A DNA stretch of 64,000 nt from Paenibacillus alkaliterrae (GTDB lineage: Bacteria > Bacillota > Bacilli > Paenibacillales > Paenibacillaceae). The stretch lies in contig NZ_JAKGAP010000008.1 in assembly GCF_021532375.1 (NCBI RefSeq), forward strand, positions 1 to 64,000. The letters run 5' to 3'. Below are positions 50,216-58,629 of the stretch, one piece after another (within the stretch, counting starts at the first letter, position 1; every line of letters starts with the position of its first letter). Made by a program: the position numbers and the translations under genes. The notes below the pieces were generated by a model. It saw only the letters and a list, made by a program, of their open reading frames with translations. It was not told the DNA's origin and searched no databases.

Positions 50216-51883
50216 GTGCTAAAGGAATTGCTGTTACAATTTGTCGTATCCTTATTGCCGATATTCGCCTTCCAGCTCTGGCATGACAAAGAGCAGGGCT
50301 GGAAGGGAACAACCGTCTTTATGTGCATATTTTGCAGCGTATCGATGGCGCTTTGCATGATGACCGCCCCGAACATATTTGGCTATGAAGTGGACTTTCG
50401 CCTGATTCCTTATATGATAGGTTCTTTATACGGCGGATTTCCTGCGCTTGCCGTATTGACGCTGGTCTATGTGACGATGCGGATTCCTATGCTGGACAGT
50501 ACATGGGAAACGGTGAGTTTTATCATATTTGTGGCCGGCTTCGTTCCGCTTATCTTTTTGTCCATAGGTCCTTTTAGGAGGGCCTCGGCTTTACGCAAAG
50601 AACGTTACGGGCTGCAGCTTATGTCCTTATTAATGCTTTACTTTATTGTTACGATAACCGGCTTTATCTCAGTTAGCGAAGAAAAATGGTCGTTTTTTAT
50701 GGTAGTGGCGCTTATATTGGCCGTTTCCGCCACATTGACGTCAACGTGGCTGTCCATATATATGATCGAGAGCGTAAAGGAGAAGCAGCAGCTCCATGAA
50801 GAAGTTACGCGCTTATCGACGAATTACCGGAACGAAGTGGAGAAGCTGCAGCAGCTTATAGATGAGACAGCCTTCGCTGTTATCATCGTTAATAACGAGG
50901 GCCGAATTACGCATTTTAACAAAATGGCGACAGAGCTGCTGAGCCTTCATCCCGCTTATAAGGATGCATGGCAGTTGATTGGAGTCCCGTTTCCGATAGT
51001 ATTTCAAGGACCGGAAGATGCTTGCGTCAATATGCTCCGTCAGGCGCTTATGGGAACAAGGGCTACATCATTGCCTTTCGTAATCCGCGATAAAATATTG
51101 CTCAAGACAAGCTTCTCCCTTCGAAGCTCGCACAATAATGAAATCGCGGGGGCAGCCCTGATCGCACATGACGTAACGGAAATTAGTCAGCTTAGAGACG
51201 AGGTAGGGCGAATGGAACGCCTTAGCCTTGTCGGTCAGATGGCGGCGAGCATTACGCATGAAATACGCAATCCGATGGCGGTTATACGCGGCTTCGTCCA
51301 GCTCATTCAGGAGCGCAGCCCGAAAAACCAGCAGGAATATTTTCGAATCGTCATGGAAGAGCTTGACCGGGCCAATATGATTATTAGCGACTTTTTGTCG
51401 CTTGCCCAGAATAGAGCGCTGAAAATGGAAGTATCGTCGCTGCACGATATCATCAATGAATTAATTCCGCTGCTTAATGCCGATTCGAACCTGCGCGGAC
51501 AATCGATAGAAGTAAGCCTTTGCCGCGATATGCCGCTTTTGATGTTGAACGACAGAGAAATTAAGCAGATGCTGCTTAATCTGGCCCGCAACGGCATGGA
51601 GGCGATGGACGGCAAGGGGGTTCTGCGCATTAGCACCAGCCTCATGAGTGACAAAATCGAGCTGCGCATTGCAGATGAAGGAGTAGGCATTAACCCTGAT
51701 AAAATGAAGCATTTATTCGAGCCGTTTTTTACGACAAAATCGCATGGAACAGGTCTTGGGCTGCCGCTATGCTTAAGCATCGCCGAGCGCCATAACGGAC
51801 GAATCGACGTGGAATCCACGGAAGGCGAAGGGACAACCTTTATCGTGACCTTCTTCTTGCCGAAAGCTCCTCTCTGTAAATAA
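50216..51883 (+). CDS. Sporulation-type sensor histidine kinase (KinB-like, 5TMR-LYT + PAS)
   Basis: A 555-residue orphan kinase. About six membrane segments in the first 200 residues match the 5TMR-LYT sensor fold. A coiled coil (about 195-220) and a PAS domain (about 215-320) follow. The kinase core has His348 (SITHEIRNPMAVIRGF), and the ATPase domain has LLNLARNGMEAM, DEGVGI, FFTTKSHGTGLGL. Kinases of this build feed Spo0F in spore formers. GTG at 50216 is used since GAGGGAG lies ten bases upstream; the frame extends to 50174. No response regulator is adjacent, as usual for phosphorelay kinases. Confidence 0.88.
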   Translation: MLKELLLQFVVSLLPIFAFQLWHDKEQGWKGTTVFMCIFCSVSMALCMMTAPNIFGYEVDFRLIPYMIGSLYGGFPALAVLTLVYVTMRIPMLDSTWETVSFIIFVAGFVPLIFLSIGPFRRASALRKERYGLQLMSLLMLYFIVTITGFISVSEEKWSFFMVVALILAVSATLTSTWLSIYMIESVKEKQQLHEEVTRLSTNYRNEVEKLQQLIDETAFAVIIVNNEGRITHFNKMATELLSLHPAYKDAWQLIGVPFPIVFQGPEDACVNMLRQALMGTRATSLPFVIRDKILLKTSFSLRSSHNNEIAGAALIAHDVTEISQLRDEVGRMERLSLVGQMAASITHEIRNPMAVIRGFVQLIQERSPKNQQEYFRIVMEELDRANMIISDFLSLAQNRALKMEVSSLHDIINELIPLLNADSNLRGQSIEVSLCRDMPLLMLNDREIKQMLLNLARNGMEAMDGKGVLRISTSLMSDKIELRIADEGVGINPDKMKHLFEPFFTTKSHGTGLGLPLCLSIAERHNGRIDVESTEGEGTTFIVTFFLPKAPLCK

Positions 51884-51933
51884 GGCAGGCGGCTGCTGTA
51901 CATACTACTTAAAAAAGGGAGGAGGGGATTGTT

Positions 51934-52074
51934 TTGACACAGCATAATGAGGAAAAGGGCCGTTCGGCCGAGCAAGCGCAGCAGGCTGCGAAGAACGCTG
52001 CCGGTAAAGGAAAGTCGCCGGAATCGGAAGGCTTTGACAAAAAGCTGGATGGCCCGAATCGGCCGTCTACATAG
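51934..52074 (+). CDS. Small hydrophilic spore-type protein
   Basis: A 46-residue frame starting with TTG behind a strong GGAGGAGGGG. The product is hydrophilic, Ala/Gln/Lys-rich (EQAQQAAKNAAGKGKS) and ends with KLDGPNRPST. The composition resembles minor small acid-soluble spore proteins, and the next gene follows after 15 bases with its own TTG start. Too short for a family call; the strong site, the coding-like codon use and the location next to a sporulation kinase support a real gene. Confidence 0.6.
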   Translation: MTQHNEEKGRSAEQAQQAAKNAAGKGKSPESEGFDKKLDGPNRPST

Positions 52075-52089
52075 TACGGGGGTGATCGT

Positions 52090-52470
52090 TTGGCTGATCA
52101 GGAGCATAAGGGGGCGAGTGACCTGCCGAAAGGAGATCCGGCGCTGGATCCGTATGAGATCGAGTTTTTGCCGCAGTTTCGGGAAGGCCGGGGAAGCAGA
52201 GCTCCTTTTGTAAATAAGCATGGCGTCGTCATCGGCGATCATGAATACGAGTCGTCGAACTCGCCGCTGTCGCTGTGGAGCACCGAGACGGACCCGGCAA
52301 TCATGGCAGGGGACGAGTGGGTGCATCCGTTCAAGGATGTCGGCTTTCAGACGGCGGAGAACCGCGATATTTTCGAGAAGGGACTTCCGCCGCAAGGCGG
52401 CATATTCATGCATCCGGACAAAAATGCCGCTTACGGAGTCGGAGACCCGGATGATTCTGAAGATGAATAG
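52090..52470 (+). CDS. Hypothetical acidic protein (possibly DUF3905)
   Basis: A 126-residue soluble, acidic protein. The conserved-looking core is PLSLWSTETDPAIMAGDEWV followed by HPFKDVGFQTAENRDIF, which I recall from Bacillales proteins listed as DUF3905; the label is tentative. Starts at TTG with GGGGGTGAT upstream, 15 bases after the small spore-type gene, and ends at a terminator. No function is known. Confidence 0.72.
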   Translation: MADQEHKGASDLPKGDPALDPYEIEFLPQFREGRGSRAPFVNKHGVVIGDHEYESSNSPLSLWSTETDPAIMAGDEWVHPFKDVGFQTAENRDIFEKGLPPQGGIFMHPDKNAAYGVGDPDDSEDE

Positions 52471-52475
52471 GAAAA

Positions 52476-52512
52476 AGAGCAACCGGAGTGAGCAGACTCC
52501 GGTTGCTTTATT
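52476..52512 (+). terminator. Terminator
   Basis: GCAACCGGAGT (52479-52489) pairs with ACTCCGGTTGC (52496-52506), then TTTATTTT. Confidence 0.85.
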
Positions 52513-52569
52513 TTGATTACGGACGGTATAATAGTAGCTAAAATAAAGTAATTAAAGGAGTGTGTTTCG

Positions 52570-53004
52570 ATGTCGATGTCATTCGAACGATACATGTTAG
52601 ATATGGTGCAGCCTATGCGGGACGATCTTACCCGCATTGGCATTCAGGAGCTTCGCACGCCTGAAGAGGTAGAGCAAGCCTTGCCGGATGCAAAAGGAAC
52701 GGCGCTCGTTGTCGTCAACTCGGTTTGCGGCTGCGCGGCGGGACAATGCCGTCCAGGCGTAGCGGAGGCGCTTCAGCACGATATTACCCCTGATCATTTA
52801 TATACGGTATTTGCCGGACAGGATAAAGAAGCGACAGCGAAAGCACGCGAATATTTTGCGCCGTACCCGCCGTCTTCCCCTTCCATCGCCCTGATGAAGG
52901 ACGGAGAGCTGGTACACTTTATCGAGCGCCACCAGATCGAAAATCGTTCCGCAGCGGACATTGCAGCCGATCTGTCAGACGCTTTCGATCGGTTTTGCCG
53001 ATAG
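52570..53004 (+). CDS. Bacilliredoxin (BrxA/BrxB family)
   Basis: A 144-residue thioredoxin-fold protein of the YphP/YqiW family. The active site is CGCAAGQCRPGV with the CxC pair. In Firmicutes these proteins remove bacillithiol from mixed disulfides on proteins after oxidative stress. The full length (about 145) fits the family. ATG follows GGAGTGTG. nadE follows after 12 bases, so they are probably cotranscribed. Confidence 0.92.
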   Translation: MSMSFERYMLDMVQPMRDDLTRIGIQELRTPEEVEQALPDAKGTALVVVNSVCGCAAGQCRPGVAEALQHDITPDHLYTVFAGQDKEATAKAREYFAPYPPSSPSIALMKDGELVHFIERHQIENRSAADIAADLSDAFDRFCR

Positions 53005-53016
53005 GCCGGGACGGTT

Positions 53017-53829
53017 ATGATGAGCCTGCAGCAGGAAATCATCGAACGCCTTGGCGTAAAGCCGGAAATCGATCCGGAGACGGAAATTCGCAAACGGGTC
53101 GATTTTTTAAAGCAATACGTGAAGCAGTCGGGAACGACGGGATTGCTCATCGCGATCAGCGGCGGCATTGACAGCGCGGTTGCGACAGGTCTGTGCAAGC
53201 GCGCGACGGATGAGCTTAGCGCCGAATCTGGCCGCGAATACATGACGCTCGGCGTATTCCAGCCCTATGGCGACCAATCGGATATCGCAGACAGCTATGC
53301 CGTTGCAGAAGCCTTCCAGCTGAAGCATAAAGTGGAAACGAATATTGCGGAAGCGGTAGACGAAATTACGCTTGAGGTCGAGCACGGCTTCAAAGCGCTT
53401 GGCATACCGCGGCATTTGAGCCGGGGCGGCAAGGGGAATATTAAGGCGAGAACGCGGATGGTTACGCAATATGCGCTTGCCTTTGACCTTAACCTGCTCG
53501 TGGTCGGCACGGACCATGCGTCCGAGGCGGTCACCGGCTTTTTCACGAAATGGGGCGACGGCGCGGTAGACATTACTCCGCTCAGCACGCTGAACAAACG
53601 TCAGGTTCGCCAGCTGGCCTCCCATATCGGCGTTCCGCAGAGCGTGCTGGACAAGGCGCCGACCGCCGGCCTCTGGGATGGACAAACCGACGAGGAGGAG
53701 CTCGGCATCACTTACGGTGACAACAGCGACTACCTTGAAGGCAAAGATATCAACGCCGAAGCGCGTGAAAAGCTGGAGAAGCAATATTTGAAAACCGAGC
53801 ACAAGCGCTCCCCGATCCCGGGGATTTAA
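53017..53829 (+). CDS. nadE: NAD+ synthetase, ammonia-dependent
   Basis: A 270-residue enzyme that amidates deamido-NAD+ to NAD+. The ATP pyrophosphatase P-loop is LLIAISGGIDSAVATGLCKR; ARTRMVTQYALA, GTDHASEAVTGFFTKWGDG and KAPTAGLWDGQTDEEELG are family signatures. It lacks the glutaminase domain of the longer form. Start ATG at 53017; the next ATG (53020) is equally possible. Shares a transcript with bacilliredoxin and ends in a U-tailed hairpin. Confidence 0.95.
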   Translation: MMSLQQEIIERLGVKPEIDPETEIRKRVDFLKQYVKQSGTTGLLIAISGGIDSAVATGLCKRATDELSAESGREYMTLGVFQPYGDQSDIADSYAVAEAFQLKHKVETNIAEAVDEITLEVEHGFKALGIPRHLSRGGKGNIKARTRMVTQYALAFDLNLLVVGTDHASEAVTGFFTKWGDGAVDITPLSTLNKRQVRQLASHIGVPQSVLDKAPTAGLWDGQTDEEELGITYGDNSDYLEGKDINAEAREKLEKQYLKTEHKRSPIPGI

Positions 53830-53848
53830 GCTGCTGTTCGATTGAGTA

Positions 53849-53899
53849 AGAGACTTCCCTTAAGTCTGAGTCATCGGCTTGGGGAGGTCTCTTTTTTTT
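53849..53899 (+). terminator. Terminator after nadE
   Basis: AGAGACTTCCC (about 53850-53860) pairs with GGGGAGGTCTCT (53881-53892), and eight T follow. Confidence 0.85.
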
Positions 53900-54008
53900 G
53901 CTGCCGATTCTGATGTATAAAATGCAGTGGTTGCATTGCATAGTTCTTTAAGGCGATATTCACATAACTTTCACAGGTACATAGCTCTATCGAGTCATGT
54001 CGCTACAG

Positions 54009-54053
54009 CCTCCGATTGATACAATTTGGACAGTTAATCCAATACATCGGAGG
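54009..54053 (+). promoter_or_regulatory. Hairpin that sequesters a Shine-Dalgarno sequence
   Basis: CCTCCGAT (54009-54016) is an exact complement of ATCGGAGG (54046-54053), and TTGGA (54026-54030) pairs with TCCAA (54038-54042) inside. The right arm contains the CGGAGG ribosome binding site of the next gene, and TTGTTTTTT follows, so the same structure also resembles a terminator. It could act as a riboregulator. Confidence 0.6.
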
Positions 54054-54062
54054 TTGTTTTTT

Positions 54063-54233
54063 ATGGAATTTCGCAAAAAAATCGCAGGCGCGGCTTTGGC
54101 CGCCGTATTAACGCTAGGCGCCGCAGTACCTGTATTCGCGCATGACGGCTGGACCCAAACGAGCTCGCCGATCGTGGCGGCCGGACAAGTCTCTTATGTG
54201 GAGCTTGTTAACGTGACGTTTAACGATTTATAA
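54063..54233 (+). CDS. Small exported protein, probably a truncated copper-locus protein
   Basis: A 56-residue frame: signal peptide 1-26 (KKIAGAALAAVLTLGAAVPV ending in VFA) and a mature part of about 30 residues starting HDGWTQTSSPIVAAGQVSYV, ending abruptly. The head resembles, from memory, longer secreted proteins (DUF4198-like) that continue as a beta domain, so this may be a remnant. ATG lies nine bases after CGGAGG, which is locked in a hairpin. The CopC/CopD gene starts ten bases after the stop, so translation may be coupled. Confidence 0.6.
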   Translation: MEFRKKIAGAALAAVLTLGAAVPVFAHDGWTQTSSPIVAAGQVSYVELVNVTFNDL

Positions 54234-54243
54234 GAAATAATCG

Positions 54244-56007
54244 ATGATGAAGAAACCGTTAAGCTGTATAGCTTTACTTATTATGATGTGGGCATGCCTG
54301 CCGAGCTTCGTCTCGGCGCATGCCTATATTTTGCAATCGACACCTATGCAGGATGCGGAGCTGATCGCCTCTCCATCCGTCATACGGATTACATTTACGG
54401 AAAAGATCGATACAAAACTAAGCTCCATTACGCTGCAAAATACGGCTGACGGAAGCCGAATAGCGCCGACTGCTGAAGCGGTAGAGCCGACAGCCAGCTC
54501 AACGCTTGTAGAAACAGCGATGCCTGCGGTAACAACAGAACTGAATGCCGACGTGAGCGCAGATGGAGGCTTGCAAACGCCATTGCCAACGGCTGAGACG
54601 ATTGATCAACCTGAAGGTAAGGAGGCTGAAGCGAGTACTGATGCCGCAGCGACTGATGAGGAGACGGAGCACATCCACACGGAAGGCGAGCATGATCATA
54701 CAGACGGCCACGGACTGATGGTTTTGCTGCGAGTACTGGATGTTTTGGCGGGGGCGGTGCTTGCGGGCCTCTTATTTTTCCGCCTCTTCATTTGGCGTGA
54801 GGCTGGGGACGAAGCGCCGTTTGGTTTTACGCTGCGGGCAGAAAGAATCGTAATTACAGCGGCGGCGCTTGTATGGGTAATATCAGGATGGATCAGGCTG
54901 TCCATGCTCTCGGAGCAATTCGGAAGCTTGTCCTACTATACGCTGGCGGCCGAAACGATGATCGGTAAGATCGCTGTATTAAGACCAGCTGGAGCATTGC
55001 TTGTGCTCTTGCTGGCATTCGCGCCCGTCCGCGAGCGGTTATGGGCGAACCGCGTGAAGCTTATAGCTGTGGCTGCGCTAATCGTGACCTTTCCATTGAC
55101 GGGTCATGCTTACGCTGCCGTCAAAGATGCGGCAGCGGCTGTTGCTGCGCATGCGGTTCATATGTGCGCCGCCGCCATTTGGTTCGGCGGACTTGGAGGG
55201 CTGCTCTCGTTGACCTTCTGCCGCCATGCAATCGATCGCTTGAATCAGACAGCGACGCGCTTCTCAGAGTGGGCATGGCCTAGTATGTCGCTTATTCTAG
55301 TAAGCGGCGTATGGCTTTCTCTCGCGAGGCTTTCATCTTGGCGAGAGCTCCTGTCAACGGAATATGGACAGCTAATCTTTGCGAAATCATGCCTCATGCT
55401 GCTTGTACTCGTTATCGCCGCGCTGCATACGCTTGTGTTTATGCCGAATATTGCGAAAGCGATGGCCGCGGGCTCATTGCCTCCCGCCGAGCTTAGCCAA
55501 ACCGCCACTGCTCGCGGTTTGCTGCTCGGCGTTCGGATCGAAGTGCTGCTAGCCATTAGCTTATTTGTGCTTGCAGGCTGGTTATCCTCCACCTCTCCGC
55601 CGTCTGATGCTGACACGCAGCGGCAACGGGAGCCCTTTTACTGGCATGTCATGGGCGAGCAAGCGCATATGAGCCTGCGTATGGCTGACGAAGAGGCATC
55701 AGAAGAGCAGACGGTTCGGCTTGATGTATGGCTGCCTGAAGGCATGGGAGCGCCGGTCTCGGCTGCAGCGGCCATAACGCCTCAGCGTAATGGTCAGGCT
55801 GAGCCTGGCGGCGAACAAGTGACGATTCCATTAGAGCTTCAGCCTGAAGCAGTAGAACTTTATGAGTATCCGGGCTTTACAAAGTACACGTATCTGGCAG
55901 CAGGCGCTTTCGTAGACTATACGATAGAAAGCCTAATAACGGTGGACGTGAGCGATGCGGACGGTAACGACTTCCATTACGAAAAGGCGATAGGGAGGGA
56001 GAGATAA
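54244..56007 (+). CDS. CopC/CopD-type membrane protein
   Basis: A 587-residue fusion resembling YcnJ. After a signal peptide (1-25) the mature chain begins HAYILQSTP, the copper-ligand His of CopC, with VIRITFTEKIDTKL, but the CopC beta-barrel is cut short after about 60 residues and replaced by a Thr/Ala/Glu-rich spacer and a His-rich stretch (EHIHTEGEHDHTDGHG, about 140-155). Then come about eight membrane segments of CopD with HAVHMCAAAIWFGGLGG. A soluble domain (about 460-587) closes it, possibly YtkA-like. Likely handles copper at the membrane. It is preceded by a small exported protein. Confidence 0.85.
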   Translation: MMKKPLSCIALLIMMWACLPSFVSAHAYILQSTPMQDAELIASPSVIRITFTEKIDTKLSSITLQNTADGSRIAPTAEAVEPTASSTLVETAMPAVTTELNADVSADGGLQTPLPTAETIDQPEGKEAEASTDAAATDEETEHIHTEGEHDHTDGHGLMVLLRVLDVLAGAVLAGLLFFRLFIWREAGDEAPFGFTLRAERIVITAAALVWVISGWIRLSMLSEQFGSLSYYTLAAETMIGKIAVLRPAGALLVLLLAFAPVRERLWANRVKLIAVAALIVTFPLTGHAYAAVKDAAAAVAAHAVHMCAAAIWFGGLGGLLSLTFCRHAIDRLNQTATRFSEWAWPSMSLILVSGVWLSLARLSSWRELLSTEYGQLIFAKSCLMLLVLVIAALHTLVFMPNIAKAMAAGSLPPAELSQTATARGLLLGVRIEVLLAISLFVLAGWLSSTSPPSDADTQRQREPFYWHVMGEQAHMSLRMADEEASEEQTVRLDVWLPEGMGAPVSAAAAITPQRNGQAEPGGEQVTIPLELQPEAVELYEYPGFTKYTYLAAGAFVDYTIESLITVDVSDADGNDFHYEKAIGRER

Positions 56008-56011
56008 AGGG

Positions 56012-56506
56012 TTAAATAAACGTCAGCCCCCGCGCCAGCGGAACGATGTGTTGATGGTCGGCCCACAGGATGAAGTAATTGTAGAAGGTTCCTTGTATTA
56101 AAACAGGACGGGGATACATAACGATCAGAGCGGCCTGATTTCTCAATTCCATCGGCTGGTCGTCCGACGGGAAAATGAAGCAGGCTTCCTGATAATGGAT
56201 ATGCGTCATGACAATCCGGGGTGTAGAACCGTAGGGCCTTAAGGGATGAAAGGCTTCCGTACGGCATACTTCGTCAATTTGGCCCTCAGACGAAATCGCG
56301 GAAATTTGAAAAAATCCGTCGGTCCCTTCATACCGTTCCTCCGTGACTTTACGCCAGTTTGCCGGATAAGGAAAAGAAACGCGGTATAGCGGATAAGTAT
56401 AAATTTTGTACGGAGGGGTCTTAATAACCGACCACTGTAGAGCTGTGATTCGTCCTCCGGCTATCCATCCGGAGTCTCCCGATCGAGACATTTCAATACT
56501 TCCCAT
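56012..56506 (-). CDS. Hypothetical protein
   Basis: A 164-residue soluble protein without a signal peptide that I do not recognise. It is rich in aromatic residues (YKIYTYPLYRVSFPYPANWR, FYNYFILWADHQHIV) and predicted to be mostly beta. FPYPANW resembles the start of small bacterial domains that bind or monitor surface proteins, but this is weak. ATG at 56506 follows GGGGAGG by ten bases; a TTG at 56512 is too close. Convergent with the CopC/CopD gene, only four bases between stops. Confidence 0.68.
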   Translation of the reverse strand: MGSIEMSRSGDSGWIAGGRITALQWSVIKTPPYKIYTYPLYRVSFPYPANWRKVTEERYEGTDGFFQISAISSEGQIDEVCRTEAFHPLRPYGSTPRIVMTHIHYQEACFIFPSDDQPMELRNQAALIVMYPRPVLIQGTFYNYFILWADHQHIVPLARGLTFI

Positions 56507-56590
56507 GAACAAAATCCTCCCCGGTAAACTTCTTTTAACATCATTTCAGTTTATTCAGGATAAGGGTCATAGGCGCATGGCAGCCAAAAG

Positions 56591-56635
56591 AAAAACATCC
56601 GAATCCACCATTTTTGTGAATTCGGATGCTTTTTA
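56591..56635. terminator. Terminator of the RDD/M48 unit
   Basis: CATCCGAATCCAC (56596-56608) and GTGAATTCGGATG (56616-56628) pair with one mismatch. The A-run at 56591-56595 (read as T on the minus strand) and the T-run on the right allow use in both directions. Confidence 0.88.
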
Positions 56636-56646
56636 ATCCTACATTA

Positions 56647-57075
56647 TTAATTGCCCGGCTTTTCATATGTGACATAAGTGCCTGCAATGAAGTCGTGAAT
56701 GCTTCGTTTATCATTGCGCAACCCAATCATAAATGCACTTACAATGAGTGCGATTCCCAATGTAACACCGTAAATAATTGAAGCGACAATAACGCGCATA
56801 AGCATTGTTCCAAAACCGACTTTATCGCCATTCACTTTTACAATCCGAATTCCGACAATGCGTTTGCCCACGGTATATCCAAGCCAAATGACAGGAAGGA
56901 TTAAACCATACAAAATCGAGATGATGTTTGTATAAATATCTTCTCCCCAGGCGCCCGTTATCAAATAGCTAATGAATGTTAGCGGCACCATCACGACGAT
57001 GGCATCTAAAATGATTGCTGCTGCGCGGATCCAAAATCCTGCAGGTCTAACGATGGATTGGGTGTTTGCTTCCAT
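56647..57075 (-). CDS. RDD-family membrane protein
   Basis: A 142-residue membrane protein. The RDD signature is present: AGFWIRAAAIILDAIVVMVP with an Arg and Asp in the first helix, a conserved GYTVGKRIVGIRIVKVNGDK loop before the last helices, and IHDFIAGTYVTY. Three to four membrane segments. RDD proteins may be ion/proton transporters or membrane partners of other enzymes. It is downstream of the M48-ankyrin gene with a 12-base gap, so the two are likely cotranscribed and may work together. Confidence 0.88.
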   Translation of the reverse strand: MEANTQSIVRPAGFWIRAAAIILDAIVVMVPLTFISYLITGAWGEDIYTNIISILYGLILPVIWLGYTVGKRIVGIRIVKVNGDKVGFGTMLMRVIVASIIYGVTLGIALIVSAFMIGLRNDKRSIHDFIAGTYVTYEKPGN

Positions 57076-57087
57076 TACAAGATCCTC

Positions 57088-58470
57088 CTAGTTATAATTT
57101 CTTAATAAGGTTACAGTTTCCTGATTTCCTTGCTTGATTGCGTGTTTCAGTGCAGTCGAATCTTCATAATCTTTCACGTCTGTATTTGCGCCAGCATCTA
57201 ACAAAGCTTGTGCAATTTCATTTTGTCCGCTTGATACGGCGTATATTAGGGGGGTCCAACCGTTATAATCTTGGTGATCGATGTCGGCGCCTGTCTCAAG
57301 CAATGATTGAACAATTTCGATATGACCGTCGCCGGCAGCCATCATTAAAGGAACAACGCCGTAATAATCCTCAATATTTGGATCTGCTCCTTTGCCAATC
57401 AATGCTTTGGACGCTTCGATATCAGAAGCTTTCACAGCCCAATGTAACGCAGTCCAACCATTATAATCCTGAGTATCTAAAGGTTCCCCCGCGTTTAATA
57501 AATTATTCAATTTTTGGCGATCTCCATCGATAACTGCATCAATCAACGGCGGGGTGGAGTCAAGATTCGAGTTTATCTCGACCTCATTCATCAGCGATTC
57601 AATATCGAGCTTTTTAAGAGCAAACATGCTTCCGCCGATTATGAGAGCAAACAGTAATGTAACGGCTGATATCCCAAACCAAATTTTTTTAGACGATCGA
57701 TTAGCGGCGATTGCGTTCTCATCATCCCCCATGAACAATCCAATTTCTCTAATTCGTTTCGGCAAAGGAGGATGGGTTGATAAAATTTCACTCAACCAGA
57801 TGATAAAACCCTTTTCCTCATTTACTTGATTGAGATAGCTTGTTCGGTTGACACGTTTAGACAGCATTTTCCCAACGCTGAACATAGTTAAGCAATTTTT
57901 GGCCGCTTCCGAATTTCCTGTGTAAAAAGCAGCGAATCGGTCGCAGGTGTATTCGCAAGCGCGGGAATAAGCTTGTGTGACTCCAGGAATCCACATAGCA
58001 GGCAGCACCATCAATTGCGTTGAAATATGCCGGCGCTTAATATGAGCCAGCTCATGCGCGATCACAAAAGACAGCTCATCTTCTGCGCCTTCTTCAATCA
58101 GCTCAAAAATCGCAGAGTACAGCACAACCATGTTACGTCCAAAAAAGCGGGTGGCAAAAGCGTTTAATGCTCCGCTTGATTCCAACACATACACTTCGGG
58201 GATAGACTTCATCTCCATTTTTGCGCACAGCTCTTTAATCTTGTCGTACACTTCTGGAAATTGCTCTGGATTCAAACGGACTCCGTTCGTTCGGATATAC
58301 CCGAGCATCAGGGCATGTAATAATAATGATATCGCTAGAAACAAACCCAAATAGACAATTCCTATGAGTGAGGAAATCAGACTAATATAAGTCCCGATAC
58401 TGAAAACAAGAGCAATAATAAAATATTTCCGTTCATTCTTATGGATCAGGTTCTTCGGAGAATCGTTCAT
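57088..58470 (-). CDS. M48 membrane metalloprotease fused to ankyrin repeats
   Basis: A 460-residue protein. Residues 18-60 hold two membrane segments. The M48 protease domain has the zinc motif VIAHELAHIKRRH (His139, Glu140, His143) and the third ligand region CEYTCDRFAAF. A further membrane segment lies at about 255-275. The last 160 residues are four to five ankyrin repeats (NGWTALHWAVKASDIEASKA; YYGVVPLMMAAGDGHIEIVQ; NGWTPLIYAVSSGQNEIAQA). M48 enzymes such as HtpX and YugP degrade damaged membrane proteins. An ankyrin arm would act as a substrate or partner receptor; this is inference. ATG at 58470 follows AAGGAGAG. Confidence 0.88.
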   Translation of the reverse strand: MNDSPKNLIHKNERKYFIIALVFSIGTYISLISSLIGIVYLGLFLAISLLLHALMLGYIRTNGVRLNPEQFPEVYDKIKELCAKMEMKSIPEVYVLESSGALNAFATRFFGRNMVVLYSAIFELIEEGAEDELSFVIAHELAHIKRRHISTQLMVLPAMWIPGVTQAYSRACEYTCDRFAAFYTGNSEAAKNCLTMFSVGKMLSKRVNRTSYLNQVNEEKGFIIWLSEILSTHPPLPKRIREIGLFMGDDENAIAANRSSKKIWFGISAVTLLFALIIGGSMFALKKLDIESLMNEVEINSNLDSTPPLIDAVIDGDRQKLNNLLNAGEPLDTQDYNGWTALHWAVKASDIEASKALIGKGADPNIEDYYGVVPLMMAAGDGHIEIVQSLLETGADIDHQDYNGWTPLIYAVSSGQNEIAQALLDAGANTDVKDYEDSTALKHAIKQGNQETVTLLRNYN

Positions 58471-58629
58471 TGCTTTGCTTTCTCTCCTTCGTATATATTT
58501 CAAACATATTGATTATAGATACATTTGTATATAAAATCTATATGTATTATTTGGGATTAATATAGGCAAATCTTGACTTCAAACAGCCCATCTGCTAATC
58601 TCACCTTCAAGGAAAAGGCGGGTGTAAGC

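Noticed and set aside
51307..52482. 391-residue open frame on the minus strand
   Set aside because: Antisense to the histidine kinase and the two small genes, which have good starts and motifs; this frame has none.
53997..54062. Upstream extension of the small exported protein
   Set aside because: It would start inside the hairpin and destroy the signal peptide logic; the ATG at 54063 has the binding site.
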